DNA from: Intrasporangium calvum
GTDB lineage: Bacteria; Actinomycetota; Actinomycetes; Actinomycetales; Dermatophilaceae
DNA length: 64,000 nucleotides
NCBI RefSeq assembly: GCF_028446585.1
Contig: NZ_JAPFQL010000011.1
Span: 62,001-126,000, forward strand
Direction: 5' to 3'
Shown piece after piece: positions 40,811 to 51,583 of the stretch; the first letter of the stretch is position 1, and every line of letters begins with the position of its first letter. The notes under the pieces were generated by a model, which made no database searches, was not told where the DNA came from, and was given only the letters and a program-made list of their open reading frames with translations. Position numbers and translations under genes: made by a program.

Positions 40811-42138
40811 CTGACACGCTGACCCCGATCCTCACCAAGTTCTGGGACGCCCCGCAGTCCTGGACCCTGGCCACCTACGAGCAGCACGACGGCTACCGCG
40901 CGCTGCGCAAGGCGCTCGACATGGCGCCCGCCGACGTCCTGGGCGCCGTCAAGGACTCGAGCATCCGGGGCCGTGGTGGCGCCGGCTTCCCGACCGGCAT
41001 GAAGTGGTCGTTCATGAGCCCGCCCGACGGCGGCCCTCGCTACCTCGTCGTCAACGCCGACGAGTCCGAGCCGGGGACGTGCAAGGACATCCCGCTCATG
41101 ATGGCCAACCCGCACGCGCTGATCGAGGGCGTCATCATCAGCTCCTACGCCATCGGCTGCGAGCACGCCTTCATCTACCTGCGTGGCGAGGTCGTCCACG
41201 TCTACCGCCGCCTGCTGCGAGCGGTCGAGGAGGCCCGTGCGGCGGGCTACCTCGGTGACAACGTCGGTGGCAAGGGTGTCAAGGTCAACATCACCGTCCA
41301 CGCCGGCGCCGGCGCCTACATCTGCGGTGAGGAGACGGCGCTGCTCGACTCGCTCGAGGGCCGCCGCGGCCAGCCGCGTCTCAAGCCGCCGTTCCCCGGA
41401 GCCGCCGGCCTCTACGCCCGCCCGACGTCGGTCAACAACGTCGAGTCGATCGCCTCGGTGCCGGGGATCATCCTCGAGGGACCGGACTGGTTCAAGGGGA
41501 TGGGCACCGAGAAGTCGACCGGTTTCGGCATCTTCAGCCTCTCCGGCCACGTCGCCAACCCGGGCCAGTTCGAGGCCCCGCTCGGCATCACCATGCGTGA
41601 GCTCATCGAGCTCGCGGGCGGGATGCGCCAGGGACACAAGCTGAAGTTCTGGACGCCCGGTGGCTCCTCGACGCCGATCTTCACCGAGGAGCACCTCGAC
41701 GTGCCGCTCGACTTCGACTCGGTCGCCGCGGCCGGCTCGATGCTCGGCACCCGCGCGCTGCAGGTCTTCGACGAGACGGTCTCCGTCGTCCGCGCCGTGT
41801 CGCGCTGGACGGACTTCTACGCCCACGAGTCCTGCGGCAAGTGCACGCCCTGTCGCGAGGGCACCTGGTGGCTGCGCCAGATCATGAACCGCATCGAGAA
41901 CGGCCAGGGCACGCAGGACGACATCGACAAGCTCGTCGACATCTGCGACAACATCCTCGGCCGCAGCTTCTGCGCCCTCGGGGACGCGGCGACCAGCCCG
42001 ATCACCTCGGCCGTCAAGTACTTCCGCGAGGAGTTCGAGGCAGGCATGCACACGCCCGCCCACGTGCTCTTCCCGCCGGAGAAGTCGGTCCTCTTCGACG
42101 TCCAGACCAAGGAGACCAGCGGGATGGTGACCGCATGA
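40807..42138 (+). CDS. nuoF: NADH-quinone oxidoreductase subunit F
   Basis: NuoF binds NADH and FMN and is the electron entry point. The 443 residues include [14 protein letters not shown] (FMN/NADH), [13 protein letters not shown] (FMN) and the [4Fe-4S] motif [12 protein letters not shown] with the later F-C-A-L-G-D. The GTG start overlaps the nuoE stop. All cofactor motifs are intact. Confidence 0.97.
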   Translation: MTDTLTPILTKFWDAPQSWTLATYEQHDGYRALRKALDMAPADVLGAVKDSSIRGRGGAGFPTGMKWSFMSPPDGGPRYLVVNADESEPGTCKDIPLMMANPHALIEGVIISSYAIGCEHAFIYLRGEVVHVYRRLLRAVEEARAAGYLGDNVGGKGVKVNITVHAGAGAYICGEETALLDSLEGRRGQPRLKPPFPGAAGLYARPTSVNNVESIASVPGIILEGPDWFKGMGTEKSTGFGIFSLSGHVANPGQFEAPLGITMRELIELAGGMRQGHKLKFWTPGGSSTPIFTEEHLDVPLDFDSVAAAGSMLGTRALQVFDETVSVVRAVSRWTDFYAHESCGKCTPCREGTWWLRQIMNRIENGQGTQDDIDKLVDICDNILGRSFCALGDAATSPITSAVKYFREEFEAGMHTPAHVLFPPEKSVLFDVQTKETSGMVTA

Positions 42139-44633
42139 CCGCCACCTCGACCAACGCCGCCGCGAGCGGCGCGGCAGCCCCGGCCAACCCCGATCTCGTA
42201 GACCTGACGATCGACGGGGTCGACGTCAGCGTTCCCAAGGGGACCCTCGTCATCCGGGCTGCCGAGACGATCGGCATCGAGATCCCGCGTTTCTGCGACC
42301 ACCCGCTCCTCGAGCCCGTCGGCGCGTGCCGGCAGTGCCTCGTGGACGTCGCCCTCCCGGACAAGGAGGGCGTCCCGCGCGCCATGCCCAAGCCGCAGGC
42401 GTCGTGCACGATGACGGTGTCGGCCGGCATGGTCGTCAACACGCAGCACAGCTCGCCGGTGGCCGACAAGGCCCAGCAGGGCGTCATGGAGCTGCTGCTC
42501 ATCAACCACCCGCTCGACTGCCCGGTCTGCGACAAGGGTGGCGAGTGCCCCCTGCAGAACCAGGCGATGAGCAACGGCCGGGCCGTGTCCCGCTTCGAGG
42601 ACGTCAAGCGGACCTACCCGAAGCCGATCAACATCTCCTCGCAGGTCCTGCTCGACCGCGAGCGGTGCGTGCTCTGTGCCCGCTGCACCCGGTTCTCCGA
42701 CCAGATCGCCGGCGACCCGTTCATCGCTCTCGTCGAGCGCGGTGCTCTCCAGCAGGTCGGCATCTACGAGGAGCAGCCGTTCGAGAGCTACTTCTCGGGC
42801 AACACCGTCCAGATCTGTCCGGTCGGCGCGCTGACCGGCGCCGCCTACCGCTTCCGCAGCCGGCCGTTCGACCTCGTGTCGACGCCGTCCGTCTGTGAGC
42901 ACTGCGCGAGCGGCTGCGCCATCCGCACGGACCACCGGCGCGGCGTCGTGCTGCGCCGGATGGCCCTGCGCGACCCGGATGTCAACGAGGAGTGGAACTG
43001 CGACAAGGGTCGCTGGGCCTTCACCTACGCGACGCAGCCGGACCGCATCGAGTTCCCGATGGTGCGTCAGCCCAACGGTGAGCTCAAGGCCGTCGGCTGG
43101 CCCGAGGCCCTCGCGGCCGCTGCGGCCGGTCTCTCCGGGGCCCGGGCCGGCGTGCTCGTCGGTGGCCGCGTGTCCACTGAGGACGCCTACGCCTACGGCA
43201 AGTTCGCCCGGGTCGTGCTCGGCACCAACGACGTCGACTTCCGCTCGCGGCCGCACTCGGCCGAGGAGGTCGCCTTCCTCGCCCAGCACGTCGCGGCCAC
43301 CGGCCCCGAGGGCGGGTCCGTGACCTACGCCGACCTCGAGAAGGCCGGCACGGTCCTCCTCGTCGGGTTCGAGCCCGAGGACGAGAGCCCGATCGTCTTC
43401 CTGCGGCTGCGCAAGGCGTTCCGCCGCAACAAGACCAAGGTGTATGCCGCTGGGCCGGCTCCCACGCGCGGGCTCGCCAAGATGGGTGGCTCGCTCATCC
43501 CGACGGTGCCCGGCCAGGAGGCCAACGTCCTGCGCGACCTCCGCAGCACCGAGCTGGGCAGCGCGGCCAGGGACGGCCTCGCCGAAGGCGGAGTCATCCT
43601 CGTCGGCGAGCGGGCGGCCACGTCGCCCGGGGCCCTCGCAGCCGCAGCCCAGCTCGCGGCCGAGACGGGTGCCCGGCTGGCCTGGGTGCCGCGCCGCGCC
43701 GGTGAGCGTGGGGCCCTCGAGGCAGGCGCCCTCGGGGCGCTGCTGCCCGGCGGGCGTCCGACGGCCGACGCCGCCGCGCGCGCCGAGGTCGCCTCGGCCT
43801 GGGAGGTCGGCTCCCTGCCCGACGCCCCGGCGCGCGACACCGCAGCCATCATCGCCGCAGCCGCGGCGGGCGACCTGGATGCTCTCGTCGTCGGTGGGAT
43901 CGACCCCGCCGACCTCGGCCTGTCCGACACCCGCAACGCGCTCGAGAAGGCCTTCGTCGTCTCCCTGGAGATCCGCGAGTCCGCGGTGACCCAGCTCGCC
44001 GACGTCGTGCTGCCCGTCGCGCCGCAGGCCGAGAAGGTGGGCTCCTACGTCAACTGGGAGGGCCGGGTCCGGCCCTTCGAGAAGGCCCTCGCGAGCAACC
44101 ACGTCAGCGACCACCGCGCCCTCGACATGCTGGCCAGCGAGCTCGGCCACTTCCTCGAGACGCGCACCACGGACCAGGTCCACGCCCAGTTCGCGGCGCT
44201 CGGCCCCTGGTCCGGCGACCGCGGCGTGGCTGCCTCCGGCCAGGCCGCAGCCGCGCCGGCCGTCGGCGACGGTCTCGGCGACCACGTCCTCGCCACCTGG
44301 CCGACGCTGCTCGACCAGGGCCGGATGCAGGACGGGGAGCCCTTCCTCGCCGGCACCGCGCAGGCCCCCGCGGCTCGACTGTCGCCCACGTCGGCCGAGC
44401 GCCTCGGCGTGGTCGACGGTGGCCCGGTCACCGTCACCGGCCCCCGCGGCAGCGTCACGGTGCCCGCCCTCGTCACCGCCGGCATGGTCGACGGCGTCGT
44501 GTGGCTGCCGACCAACTCCCGGGGCGTCTCGGTGCGAGCCGGGCTCGGCTCCGATGCCGGGCGCCGGGTCGCCGTGACCGCTGGCGCCGCAGCCTCTGAC
44601 CCCGCCACCCACGCAAAGGACGGTGTCGCATGA
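42135..44633 (+). CDS. nuoG: NADH-quinone oxidoreductase subunit G
   Basis: NuoG, 832 residues, carries several iron-sulfur clusters. Visible motifs are the [2Fe-2S] group (P-R-F-C-D-H and G-A-C-R-Q-C-L-V), [15 protein letters not shown] and [11 protein letters not shown], and the N7-type [11 protein letters not shown] molybdopterin-oxidoreductase-like region fills the C-terminal two thirds but should lack the cofactor, as in other NuoG. One exact copy of the dispersed 14-mer lies in the gene at 43442, read as Y-A-A-G-P-A. The ATG overlaps the nuoF stop. Confidence 0.96.
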   Translation: MTATSTNAAASGAAAPANPDLVDLTIDGVDVSVPKGTLVIRAAETIGIEIPRFCDHPLLEPVGACRQCLVDVALPDKEGVPRAMPKPQASCTMTVSAGMVVNTQHSSPVADKAQQGVMELLLINHPLDCPVCDKGGECPLQNQAMSNGRAVSRFEDVKRTYPKPINISSQVLLDRERCVLCARCTRFSDQIAGDPFIALVERGALQQVGIYEEQPFESYFSGNTVQICPVGALTGAAYRFRSRPFDLVSTPSVCEHCASGCAIRTDHRRGVVLRRMALRDPDVNEEWNCDKGRWAFTYATQPDRIEFPMVRQPNGELKAVGWPEALAAAAAGLSGARAGVLVGGRVSTEDAYAYGKFARVVLGTNDVDFRSRPHSAEEVAFLAQHVAATGPEGGSVTYADLEKAGTVLLVGFEPEDESPIVFLRLRKAFRRNKTKVYAAGPAPTRGLAKMGGSLIPTVPGQEANVLRDLRSTELGSAARDGLAEGGVILVGERAATSPGALAAAAQLAAETGARLAWVPRRAGERGALEAGALGALLPGGRPTADAAARAEVASAWEVGSLPDAPARDTAAIIAAAAAGDLDALVVGGIDPADLGLSDTRNALEKAFVVSLEIRESAVTQLADVVLPVAPQAEKVGSYVNWEGRVRPFEKALASNHVSDHRALDMLASELGHFLETRTTDQVHAQFAALGPWSGDRGVAASGQAAAAPAVGDGLGDHVLATWPTLLDQGRMQDGEPFLAGTAQAPAARLSPTSAERLGVVDGGPVTVTGPRGSVTVPALVTAGMVDGVVWLPTNSRGVSVRAGLGSDAGRRVAVTAGAAASDPATHAKDGVA
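43442..43455 (+). repeat. Dispersed 14-mer GTATGCCGCTGGGC, copy 3
   Basis: Exact copy inside nuoG, sense orientation, translated within V-Y-A-A-G-P-A. Confidence 0.8.
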
Positions 44634-46075
44634 CACTCAGCCCAGCGGCATACGGCCTCGTCTCGGCGCTGCCCGCGACGGAGAACCCGGCGGCCGACTT
44701 CAGCGACACGCCGCTCTGGCTGTCGCTGATCAAGGCCGTCCTGATCTTCGTCTACCTGCTCCTGTCGACCCTGGTCGTCATCTGGTTCGAGCGGCGCATC
44801 ATCGGCCGGATGCAGCAGCGTCCCGGCCCCAACCGCAACGGCCCCTTCGGCCTGCTGCAGACCCTCGCCGACGGCATGAAGTCCATGCTCAAGGAGGACA
44901 TCGCGCCGGCCAACGCCGAGAAGGTCATCTACCGGGCGGCCGCGATCCTCATGGCGACCGTGGCGTTCGTGTCGTTCTCGATCATCCCGATCGGCGGGGT
45001 CGTGTCCCTCTTCGGCCACGAGACGCCGCTGCAGCTGACCGACGTGCCGGTGGCCGTGCTCCTCGTGCTCGCCGTCGCCTCCGTCGGCGCCTACGGCGTC
45101 GTCCTCGCGGGCTGGAGCTCGGGCTCGACCTACCCGCTCCTCGGCGGGCTGCGCTCCACCGCGCAGATCATCTCCTACGAGATCGCGATGGGCCTCTCGC
45201 TCGTCGCCGTATTCCTCTACAGCGGCTCGATGTCGACCTCCCAGATCGTCTCGGCCCAGAGCTCGCTCTGGTACATCCTGCCCGCGTTCTTCAGCTTCGT
45301 CGTCTACGTCATCACGATGGTCGGCGAGACCAACCGTCTCCCGTTCGACCTCGCCGAGGGCGAGGGCGAGCTCGTCGGTGGCTTCCACACCGAGTACTCC
45401 GCGATGACCTTCGCGATGTTCTACCTCGGCGAGTACATCAACATGTTCACCGTCTCGGCGCTGGCCACGACGATGTTCCTCGGCGGCCCGGCGGCACCCC
45501 CGCTGATCTCGATGATCGGCGACGGCATGCTGACCGGCGGCTGGTGGGGCCTGCTCTGGTTCACGATGAAGATGTGGTTCTTCATGTGGTTCTTCGTGTG
45601 GCTGCGCGGCACGCTGCCCCGCGTCCGCTACGACCAGTTCATGCGCTTCGGCTGGAAGTTCCTCATCCCGATCACCCTCGCCTGGGTCGTCGCCGTCGCC
45701 TTCATCCGGGGCGCCCAGCTCGGCTTCCTCGGTGACGACAGCGTCACCATCGCCGGCCTCGTCTTCAACCGGGCGACGCTCATCCTGATCAGCGTCGTCG
45801 CCGTGCTCGCCCTGGTCGTCACGTGGATCTGGGGCGACCGGGTCGACGCCAAGCAGGCCGCCGCCGAGACGGCTCCACCCGAGGAGATCGACCCGTTCGC
45901 CGACGGCTACCCCGTGCCCCCGCTGCCTGGGCAGCGACTGCGCGAGCCGGCCCGGCCCGACCGCGTCCTCGCGGGCTCGGCCTCCCGAGGCACGACGGTG
46001 CAGGGCTCGGCCTCCGACCCCACCGCTCCCAGCTCGACCGACGGCATCGCCGGCAAGGAGGAGACCCATGGCTGA
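44630..46075 (+). CDS. nuoH: NADH-quinone oxidoreductase subunit H
   Basis: NuoH links the quinone site to the proton-pumping arm. The 481 residues contain about eight transmembrane helices and the conserved [16 protein letters not shown] and [19 protein letters not shown] hydrophilic C-terminal tail of about 75 residues follows the last helix. The dispersed 14-mer lies at the very start (44640-44653) and encodes P-A-A-Y, so the N-terminus was shaped by that repeat. The ATG overlaps the nuoG stop. Confidence 0.96.
   Translation: MTLSPAAYGLVSALPATENPAADFSDTPLWLSLIKAVLIFVYLLLSTLVVIWFERRIIGRMQQRPGPNRNGPFGLLQTLADGMKSMLKEDIAPANAEKVIYRAAAILMATVAFVSFSIIPIGGVVSLFGHETPLQLTDVPVAVLLVLAVASVGAYGVVLAGWSSGSTYPLLGGLRSTAQIISYEIAMGLSLVAVFLYSGSMSTSQIVSAQSSLWYILPAFFSFVVYVITMVGETNRLPFDLAEGEGELVGGFHTEYSAMTFAMFYLGEYINMFTVSALATTMFLGGPAAPPLISMIGDGMLTGGWWGLLWFTMKMWFFMWFFVWLRGTLPRVRYDQFMRFGWKFLIPITLAWVVAVAFIRGAQLGFLGDDSVTIAGLVFNRATLILISVVAVLALVVTWIWGDRVDAKQAAAETAPPEEIDPFADGYPVPPLPGQRLREPARPDRVLAGSASRGTTVQGSASDPTAPSSTDGIAGKEETHG
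44640..44653 (-). repeat. Dispersed 14-mer GTATGCCGCTGGGC, copy 4
   Basis: Exact reverse-complement copy within the first codons of nuoH. Confidence 0.8.
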
Positions 46076-46820
46076 CGACAACGTCAGCAAGGACCGCGGC
46101 AGGAAGCGCAAGAGCGCCCTCGCCGAGATGTTCGCGCCCGTCGCGGGCTTCGGTGTGTCGTTCTCGACGATGTTCCGGAAGGTGGCGACCGAGGAGTACC
46201 CCGAGAAGCCACGTCCCACCCAGCCGCGCTTCCACGGGCGTCACCAGCTCAACCGGCACCCCGACGGACTGGAGAAGTGCGTCGGCTGCGAGCTGTGCGC
46301 CTGGGCCTGCCCGGCTGACGCCATCCTCGTCGAGGGCGCCGACAACGACGACACCCCGGTCGAGCTCGGCGGCAAGGGCCGGTTCAGCCCCGGCGAGCGC
46401 TACGGCCGCGTCTACCAGATCAACTACCTGCGGTGCATCTTCTGCGGGCTCTGCATCGAGGCCTGCCCGACCCGGGCGCTCACGATGACGAACTTCTACG
46501 AGCTCGCCGACAACGACCGCGGCAAGCTGATCTTCACCAAGGACCAGCTGCTGGCCCCGCTCCAGGAGGGCATGCTCCCGCCGCCGTTCCCCATGGCCGA
46601 CGGCATGGAGGAGCGCGACTACTACCAGGGCAAGGTCACCGGTCCCACGACGGCCCAGCGTGGCTACGTCGAGGCCCGTGACGCGCGGGTGGCCGTGGAC
46701 GAGAGTCCGCTGGCCCACAACGAGCCCGGCAACCTCGCCGCGAGCGTGCCGGGCGAGCACGACGTGGTCCACACGACGGCGCCGACGGCGGCGCAGACCC
46801 GGGAAGGGGCCAACCCGTGA
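46068..46820 (+). CDS. nuoI: NADH-quinone oxidoreductase subunit I
   Basis: NuoI is a ferredoxin-like subunit with two [4Fe-4S] clusters, seen as [14 protein letters not shown] and [14 protein letters not shown]. The 250 residues are longer than the usual 160-210 because of a C-terminal extension rich in Thr/Ala/Pro. It overlaps nuoH by 8 bp and nuoJ by 4 bp. Confidence 0.97.
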   Translation: MADDNVSKDRGRKRKSALAEMFAPVAGFGVSFSTMFRKVATEEYPEKPRPTQPRFHGRHQLNRHPDGLEKCVGCELCAWACPADAILVEGADNDDTPVELGGKGRFSPGERYGRVYQINYLRCIFCGLCIEACPTRALTMTNFYELADNDRGKLIFTKDQLLAPLQEGMLPPPFPMADGMEERDYYQGKVTGPTTAQRGYVEARDARVAVDESPLAHNEPGNLAASVPGEHDVVHTTAPTAAQTREGANP

Positions 46821-47671
46821 CCTCCGGCACCGAATCCGCCTTCTTCTGGGTCCTGGCCCCGCTGGCCGTGCTCGCGGCGTTGGCCCTCGTGTTCGCGCGC
46901 AAGGCGGTCCACGCCGCCATCGGGATGGCCATCACGATGACCGTCCTCGGCGTCTTCTACCTGATGCAGAAGGCCGACTTCCTCGGGACCGTCCAGGTGT
47001 TCGTCTACACCGGGGCCGTGATGATGCTCTTCCTCTTCGTCATCATGCTCGTCGGCGTCGACTCGTCCGACTCCCTCGTCGAGACGATCAAGGGGCACCG
47101 CTGGTCGTCCGCGATTCTCGCCGTCGGCCTCGTCGGACTGCTCTCCTCGACGATCGGCTCGGCCACGTTCGACGAGGGCGCCGTCCAGGCCGGGATCGAG
47201 CGCCTCGAGGCGAGCAACGCCCAGACCGGCAACATCACCGGGATGGCGGAGCTGATCTTCGGCCAGTACGTCTGGATCTTCGAGATCACCTCGGCCCTGC
47301 TGATCACCGCTGCGCTGGCCGCGATGGTCCTCGCGCACCGTGAGCGCATCGCCCCCAAGCTGACCCAGGCCGAGTGGGCGGCGCGCCGCGTCCGCGACAA
47401 CGAGTTCGTCGCCGGCCTGCCGGCCCCCGGTGTCTACGCCCGGCACAACGCCGTCGACACGCCGGCCCTGCTCCCGGACGGCACGCCGAGCGACAAGTCG
47501 GTCTCCCGGGTCCTCGTGGCCCGCGAGCAGGTGGCCCGGCCCGACGAGTTCCTCGACGTCGAGCGCCACATCCTCCGGTCGGCCCACGGTGAAGAGCTGC
47601 CGGGCCGCGCCGCCGGCCCCGGCGCCGCGGACGACTCCGCCACGACTGCCGAGAAGGGGGCGGACCAGTGA
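46817..47671 (+). CDS. nuoJ: NADH-quinone oxidoreductase subunit J
   Basis: NuoJ is a membrane subunit with five transmembrane helices in its first about 175 residues. The conserved helix region is [17 protein letters not shown]. The C-terminal about 100 residues are hydrophilic and extend beyond the common length, giving 284 in total. The start overlaps the nuoI stop and the stop overlaps the nuoK start. Confidence 0.95.
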   Translation: MTSGTESAFFWVLAPLAVLAALALVFARKAVHAAIGMAITMTVLGVFYLMQKADFLGTVQVFVYTGAVMMLFLFVIMLVGVDSSDSLVETIKGHRWSSAILAVGLVGLLSSTIGSATFDEGAVQAGIERLEASNAQTGNITGMAELIFGQYVWIFEITSALLITAALAAMVLAHRERIAPKLTQAEWAARRVRDNEFVAGLPAPGVYARHNAVDTPALLPDGTPSDKSVSRVLVAREQVARPDEFLDVERHILRSAHGEELPGRAAGPGAADDSATTAEKGADQ

Positions 47672-47967
47672 GCCCGTTGAACTACATCTACCTGTCCATC
47701 GTGCTCTTCTCGATCGGCACGGCCACGGTCCTGATGCGCCGCAACGCGATCATCGTCTTCATGGGCGTCGAGCTGATGCTCAACGCGGCGAACCTCGCGC
47801 TCGTGACGTTCTCCCGGATCCACGGGGGCCTCGACGGGCAGGTCATGGCGCTATTCGTCATGGTCGTCGCCGCCGCTGAGGTCGTCGTCGGACTCGCGAT
47901 CATCATGGCGATCTTCCGGGCCCGCCGGTCGGCTTCCGTCGACGACGCCAACCTGCTGAAGCTGTAA
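47668..47967 (+). CDS. nuoK: NADH-quinone oxidoreductase subunit K
   Basis: NuoK is a three-helix membrane subunit of 99 residues. The conserved acidic residues of the proton path lie in [12 protein letters not shown] and [12 protein letters not shown]. The GTG start overlaps the nuoJ stop, and nuoL follows after 14 bp. Confidence 0.96.
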   Translation: MSPLNYIYLSIVLFSIGTATVLMRRNAIIVFMGVELMLNAANLALVTFSRIHGGLDGQVMALFVMVVAAAEVVVGLAIIMAIFRARRSASVDDANLLKL

Positions 47968-47981
47968 GGGAGCCTCACTCG

Positions 47982-49964
47982 ATGTCACTAGGCATGGGAA
48001 ACCTTCTCCAAGCCCCCAGCGGCGCCGGCACGTATGCCGCTGGCCTGGCGGCGCACTCGGGCGAGGCACACGCCGCCACCGGGATCACCTCGGCCGCGTG
48101 GCTGCTCATCGCGCTGCCGCTCCTCGGCGCTGCGGTGCTCCTCCTCGGCGGTCGCCGCACCAACGGCTTCGGCCCGGTGCTCGCGACGGCGCTGTCCTGG
48201 GGCTCGTTCGTGGTCGGCGCCCTGGTCTTCATCCAGATGCTCGGGCTCGACGCGGAGGAGCGGCACGCCAACGTGCCGATGTTCGACTTCGTCACCGCCG
48301 GGTCGTTCTCCGTCGACGCTGCGCTCCTCGTGGACCAGCTGTCCATCGCGTTCGTCCTGCTGATCACCTTCGTCGGTTCGCTGATCCACGTGTACTCGCT
48401 CGGGTACATGGAGCACGACCCCGACAAGCGGCGCTTCTTCGCCTACCTCAACCTCTTCGTTGCGGCGATGCTTCTGCTCGTCCTCGCCGACAACTACCTG
48501 CTCCTCTACGTCGGCTGGGAAGGCGTCGGTCTGGCGTCCTACCTGCTCATCGGCTTCTGGAACTGGAACCCCGCCTACGCCACCGCCGCCAACAAGGCGT
48601 TCGTGGCCAACCGGGTCGGTGACTTCGGTCTGTCCGTCGCCGTGATGATCATGTTCTTCCACTTCGGCGCGGTCGACTTCAGCACCGTCCTCGGGGCGGC
48701 CGGCAACGAGGCCAACCAAGGCTTCATGACGGCCCTCGGCCTGATGCTGCTGCTCGGCGCGACCGGTAAGTCGGCGCAGTTCCCGCTGCAGAGCTGGCTC
48801 GGCGACGCCATGGCGGGTCCCACGCCGGTGTCCGCCCTGATCCACGCGGCAACGATGGTCACCGCCGGCGTCTACCTCGTCGTCCGGTCCGGCCCGATCT
48901 TCGAGGCGTCGCCCGACGCGCAGCTCGCCGTCGTCATCGTCGGCGCGATCACCCTGCTCTTCGGGGCGATCGTCGGCACGGCCAAGGACGACATCAAGAA
49001 GGCGCTCGCGGCCTCGACGATGTCGCAGATCGGCTACATGATGCTCGCGGCGGGTCTTGGCCCGGTCGGCTACGCCTTCGCGATCTTCCACCTGCTGACG
49101 CACGGCTTCTTCAAGGCCGGGATGTTCCTCGGTGCCGGGTCAGTGATGCACGGCATGAACGACCAGGTCGACATGCGCCGGTTCGGCGGGCTCTCCGGGA
49201 TCATGAAGATCACGTGGGCGACCTTCGCGCTCGGCTGGCTCGCCATCATCGGTGTGCCCCCGTTCTCCGGCTTCTGGTCGAAGGACAAGGTCATCGAGGC
49301 GGCCTTCATCGGCGAGGGTTGGCGGCCCTGGGTCTTCGGCGGCGCGGCGCTCATCGGCGCCGGGATCACGGCGTTCTACATGTCGCGCCTGTTCTTCATG
49401 ACCTTCCACGGCAAGAAGCGCTGGACCGAGGACGTCCACCCGCACGAGTCCGGGCTGCTCATGACGGTCCCGATGATGGTGCTGGCCGTCGGCTCGGCCT
49501 TCCTCGGCCTGATCATCGGCCCGACGGGACTGTTCACGTCGTGGCTCGAGCCGGTCACCGGCGGCCACGGCGACGAGCACCCGGTCCTCGCAGTGCCCGT
49601 CATCATGGCGCTGACGCTGATCCTCGTCGCTGGTGGCGTCGCCCTCGCCTGGATGCGCTACTGGCGGGACGAGGTGCCCGTCGTGGCACCGGCCGGCAAC
49701 CTGCTCACGCAGGCTGCGCGCAACGACCTCTACCAGGACCAGGTCAACGAGGCCCTCCTCATGCGACCCGGCATCCACCTGACCCGCTCGCTCGTCTTCA
49801 TCGACGGCAAGGGTGTCGACGGTGGCGCCGGTGGCCTCGCGGCCCTGGTCGGCGGCACGTCGTCGCGCCTGCGCAGGCTGCAGAACGGCTTCGCGCGCTC
49901 CTATGCCCTGACGATGCTCACCGGTGTCGTCGCCATCCTCGGTGCACTGTGGGTGATCTCCTGA
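47982..49964 (+). CDS. nuoL: NADH-quinone oxidoreductase subunit L
   Basis: NuoL is the distal antiporter-like proton pump with its long lateral helix. The 660 residues contain [38 protein letters not shown] and [13 protein letters not shown], which hold the key Glu, Lys and His residues. A copy of the dispersed 11-bp core lies at 48032-48042 near the N-terminus (T-Y-A-A-G-L). Its stop overlaps the nuoM start. Confidence 0.96.
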   Translation: MSLGMGNLLQAPSGAGTYAAGLAAHSGEAHAATGITSAAWLLIALPLLGAAVLLLGGRRTNGFGPVLATALSWGSFVVGALVFIQMLGLDAEERHANVPMFDFVTAGSFSVDAALLVDQLSIAFVLLITFVGSLIHVYSLGYMEHDPDKRRFFAYLNLFVAAMLLLVLADNYLLLYVGWEGVGLASYLLIGFWNWNPAYATAANKAFVANRVGDFGLSVAVMIMFFHFGAVDFSTVLGAAGNEANQGFMTALGLMLLLGATGKSAQFPLQSWLGDAMAGPTPVSALIHAATMVTAGVYLVVRSGPIFEASPDAQLAVVIVGAITLLFGAIVGTAKDDIKKALAASTMSQIGYMMLAAGLGPVGYAFAIFHLLTHGFFKAGMFLGAGSVMHGMNDQVDMRRFGGLSGIMKITWATFALGWLAIIGVPPFSGFWSKDKVIEAAFIGEGWRPWVFGGAALIGAGITAFYMSRLFFMTFHGKKRWTEDVHPHESGLLMTVPMMVLAVGSAFLGLIIGPTGLFTSWLEPVTGGHGDEHPVLAVPVIMALTLILVAGGVALAWMRYWRDEVPVVAPAGNLLTQAARNDLYQDQVNEALLMRPGIHLTRSLVFIDGKGVDGGAGGLAALVGGTSSRLRRLQNGFARSYALTMLTGVVAILGALWVIS

Positions 49965-51583
49965 TGAACGAAACCACTGCGATGTCCAGCATCCCGTGGC
50001 TGTCCATCCTTGTCCTCCTCCCGCTCGTGGGGTCGCTCGTCGTGGCGTTCGCGCCGGGGACGGTGGAGAACGCCAAGCGCATTGCGCTCGGCACCTCGCT
50101 GGTCACCCTCGTGGTCGGCATCGTGGCGGCACTCCAGTACGACAGCGCGTCGACGAAGCAGTTCCAGCTCGGTGAGTACGTCGAGTGGATCCCCCAGTTC
50201 GGGGTCAGCTACGCCCTGGGGGTGGACGGGATCGCTCTCGTCCTCATCCTCATGGCGCTCGTTCTCACGCCGATCTGCCTGCTCGCCGCGTGGCACGACG
50301 TCCCCGAGGAGGCGGACGCCGGCGGCGCCCGCCGGGTCAAGGGCTACTTCGCCCTCCTGCTCTCCCTGGAGACCTTCATGGTCGGGGTGTTCGCGGCGAC
50401 GGACGTGTTCCTCTTCTACGTCTTCTTCGAGGCGATGCTCATCCCGGTGTACTTCCTGATCGGCCGCTTCGGTGGCCCGCGTCGCCAGTACGCCGCGATG
50501 AAGTTCCTCCTCTTCTCGCTCGCTGGCGGGCTGATCATGCTCGTCGCGGTCATCGCGGTCTACCTGCAGGGTCCCGGAGGAGCCGACGGCTTCCTCGTCA
50601 GCAACCTCACCGGGCTCACCCTCGACCCCACGACCGAGCGGCTGCTCTTCGTCGGATTCTTCATCGCCTTCGCGGTCAAGGCCCCGATGGTGCCGGTGCA
50701 CACCTGGCTGCCGGATGCGGCGACCGAGTCGACGCCTGCCACCGCGACCCTCCTCGTCGGCGTCCTCGACAAGGTCGGAACCTTCGGCATGATCCGGTTC
50801 TGCCTCCAGATGTTCCCCAACGCGAGCGAGTGGGCGACGCCCGTGGTGGTCGCGCTGGCGGTCATCTCGGTGCTCTACGGGGCGCTGCTCGCCATCGGCC
50901 AGACCGACATGATGCGCCTGATCTCCTACACGTCGGTGAGCCACTTCGGCTTCATCGTCCTGGGCATCTTCGCCTTCACCGATGTCGCCGGAGCGGGCTC
51001 GTCGCTCTACATGCTCAACCACGGGTTCTCGACGGCCGCGCTCTTCCTCTTCGCAGCGATGCTCATCCGGCGCGGCGGGAGCAAGCGGATCGCCGACTAC
51101 GGCGGGTGGCAGCGGGTCACCCCCGGTCTGGCCGGGATCTTCCTCGTCGCCAGCCTCTCCGGTCTGGCCCTGCCGGGACTGGCCAGCTTCGTCTCGGAGT
51201 TCCTCGTCTACGTGGGGACCTTCCCGACGCAGCCAGTCGCGGCAGTCGTCGCCACGGGTGGCATCATCCTGGCCGCGCTCTACATGCTGCTCCTCTACAA
51301 GCGCGTCATGACCGGCCCCAAGCCGGAGTCGCTGGCCAGCGACCCGGCCGCGGTCGACGACCGCTGGCGCCGATCCTCCGGCGGCACCGTGATCGCCGAC
51401 CTGTCCCTGCGCGAGAAGGCGGTGGCGGCCCCGCTCATCGCCGCGTTCCTCGTCCTCGGCTTCTTCCCGAACCTCGCCCTGGGCGTCATCAACCCGGCCG
51501 TCAAGACGTCGCTGTCCCACGTCTCGACCGCCGACACGTCACCATCCGCGGCAGGCGCCGCGGCTGAAGGGAGCTCGAAGTGA
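49964..51583 (+). CDS. nuoM: NADH-quinone oxidoreductase subunit M
   Basis: NuoM is an antiporter-like pump of 539 residues. It shows F-Y-V-F-F-E-A-M-L-I-P-V-Y-F-L-I-G, K-A-P-M-V-P-V-H-T-W-L-P-D-A and Y-T-S-V-S-H-F-G-F. The ATG overlaps the nuoL stop (TGATG). A short hydrophilic C-terminal tail ends 4 bp into nuoN. Confidence 0.96.
   Translation: MNETTAMSSIPWLSILVLLPLVGSLVVAFAPGTVENAKRIALGTSLVTLVVGIVAALQYDSASTKQFQLGEYVEWIPQFGVSYALGVDGIALVLILMALVLTPICLLAAWHDVPEEADAGGARRVKGYFALLLSLETFMVGVFAATDVFLFYVFFEAMLIPVYFLIGRFGGPRRQYAAMKFLLFSLAGGLIMLVAVIAVYLQGPGGADGFLVSNLTGLTLDPTTERLLFVGFFIAFAVKAPMVPVHTWLPDAATESTPATATLLVGVLDKVGTFGMIRFCLQMFPNASEWATPVVVALAVISVLYGALLAIGQTDMMRLISYTSVSHFGFIVLGIFAFTDVAGAGSSLYMLNHGFSTAALFLFAAMLIRRGGSKRIADYGGWQRVTPGLAGIFLVASLSGLALPGLASFVSEFLVYVGTFPTQPVAAVVATGGIILAALYMLLLYKRVMTGPKPESLASDPAAVDDRWRRSSGGTVIADLSLREKAVAAPLIAAFLVLGFFPNLALGVINPAVKTSLSHVSTADTSPSAAGAAAEGSSK

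Noticed and set aside
41817-44636. 939-codon minus-strand frame opposite nuoG
   Set aside because: Strong codon bias in GC-rich nuoG leaves the antisense frame open; it lacks a ribosome-binding site and recognisable domains.
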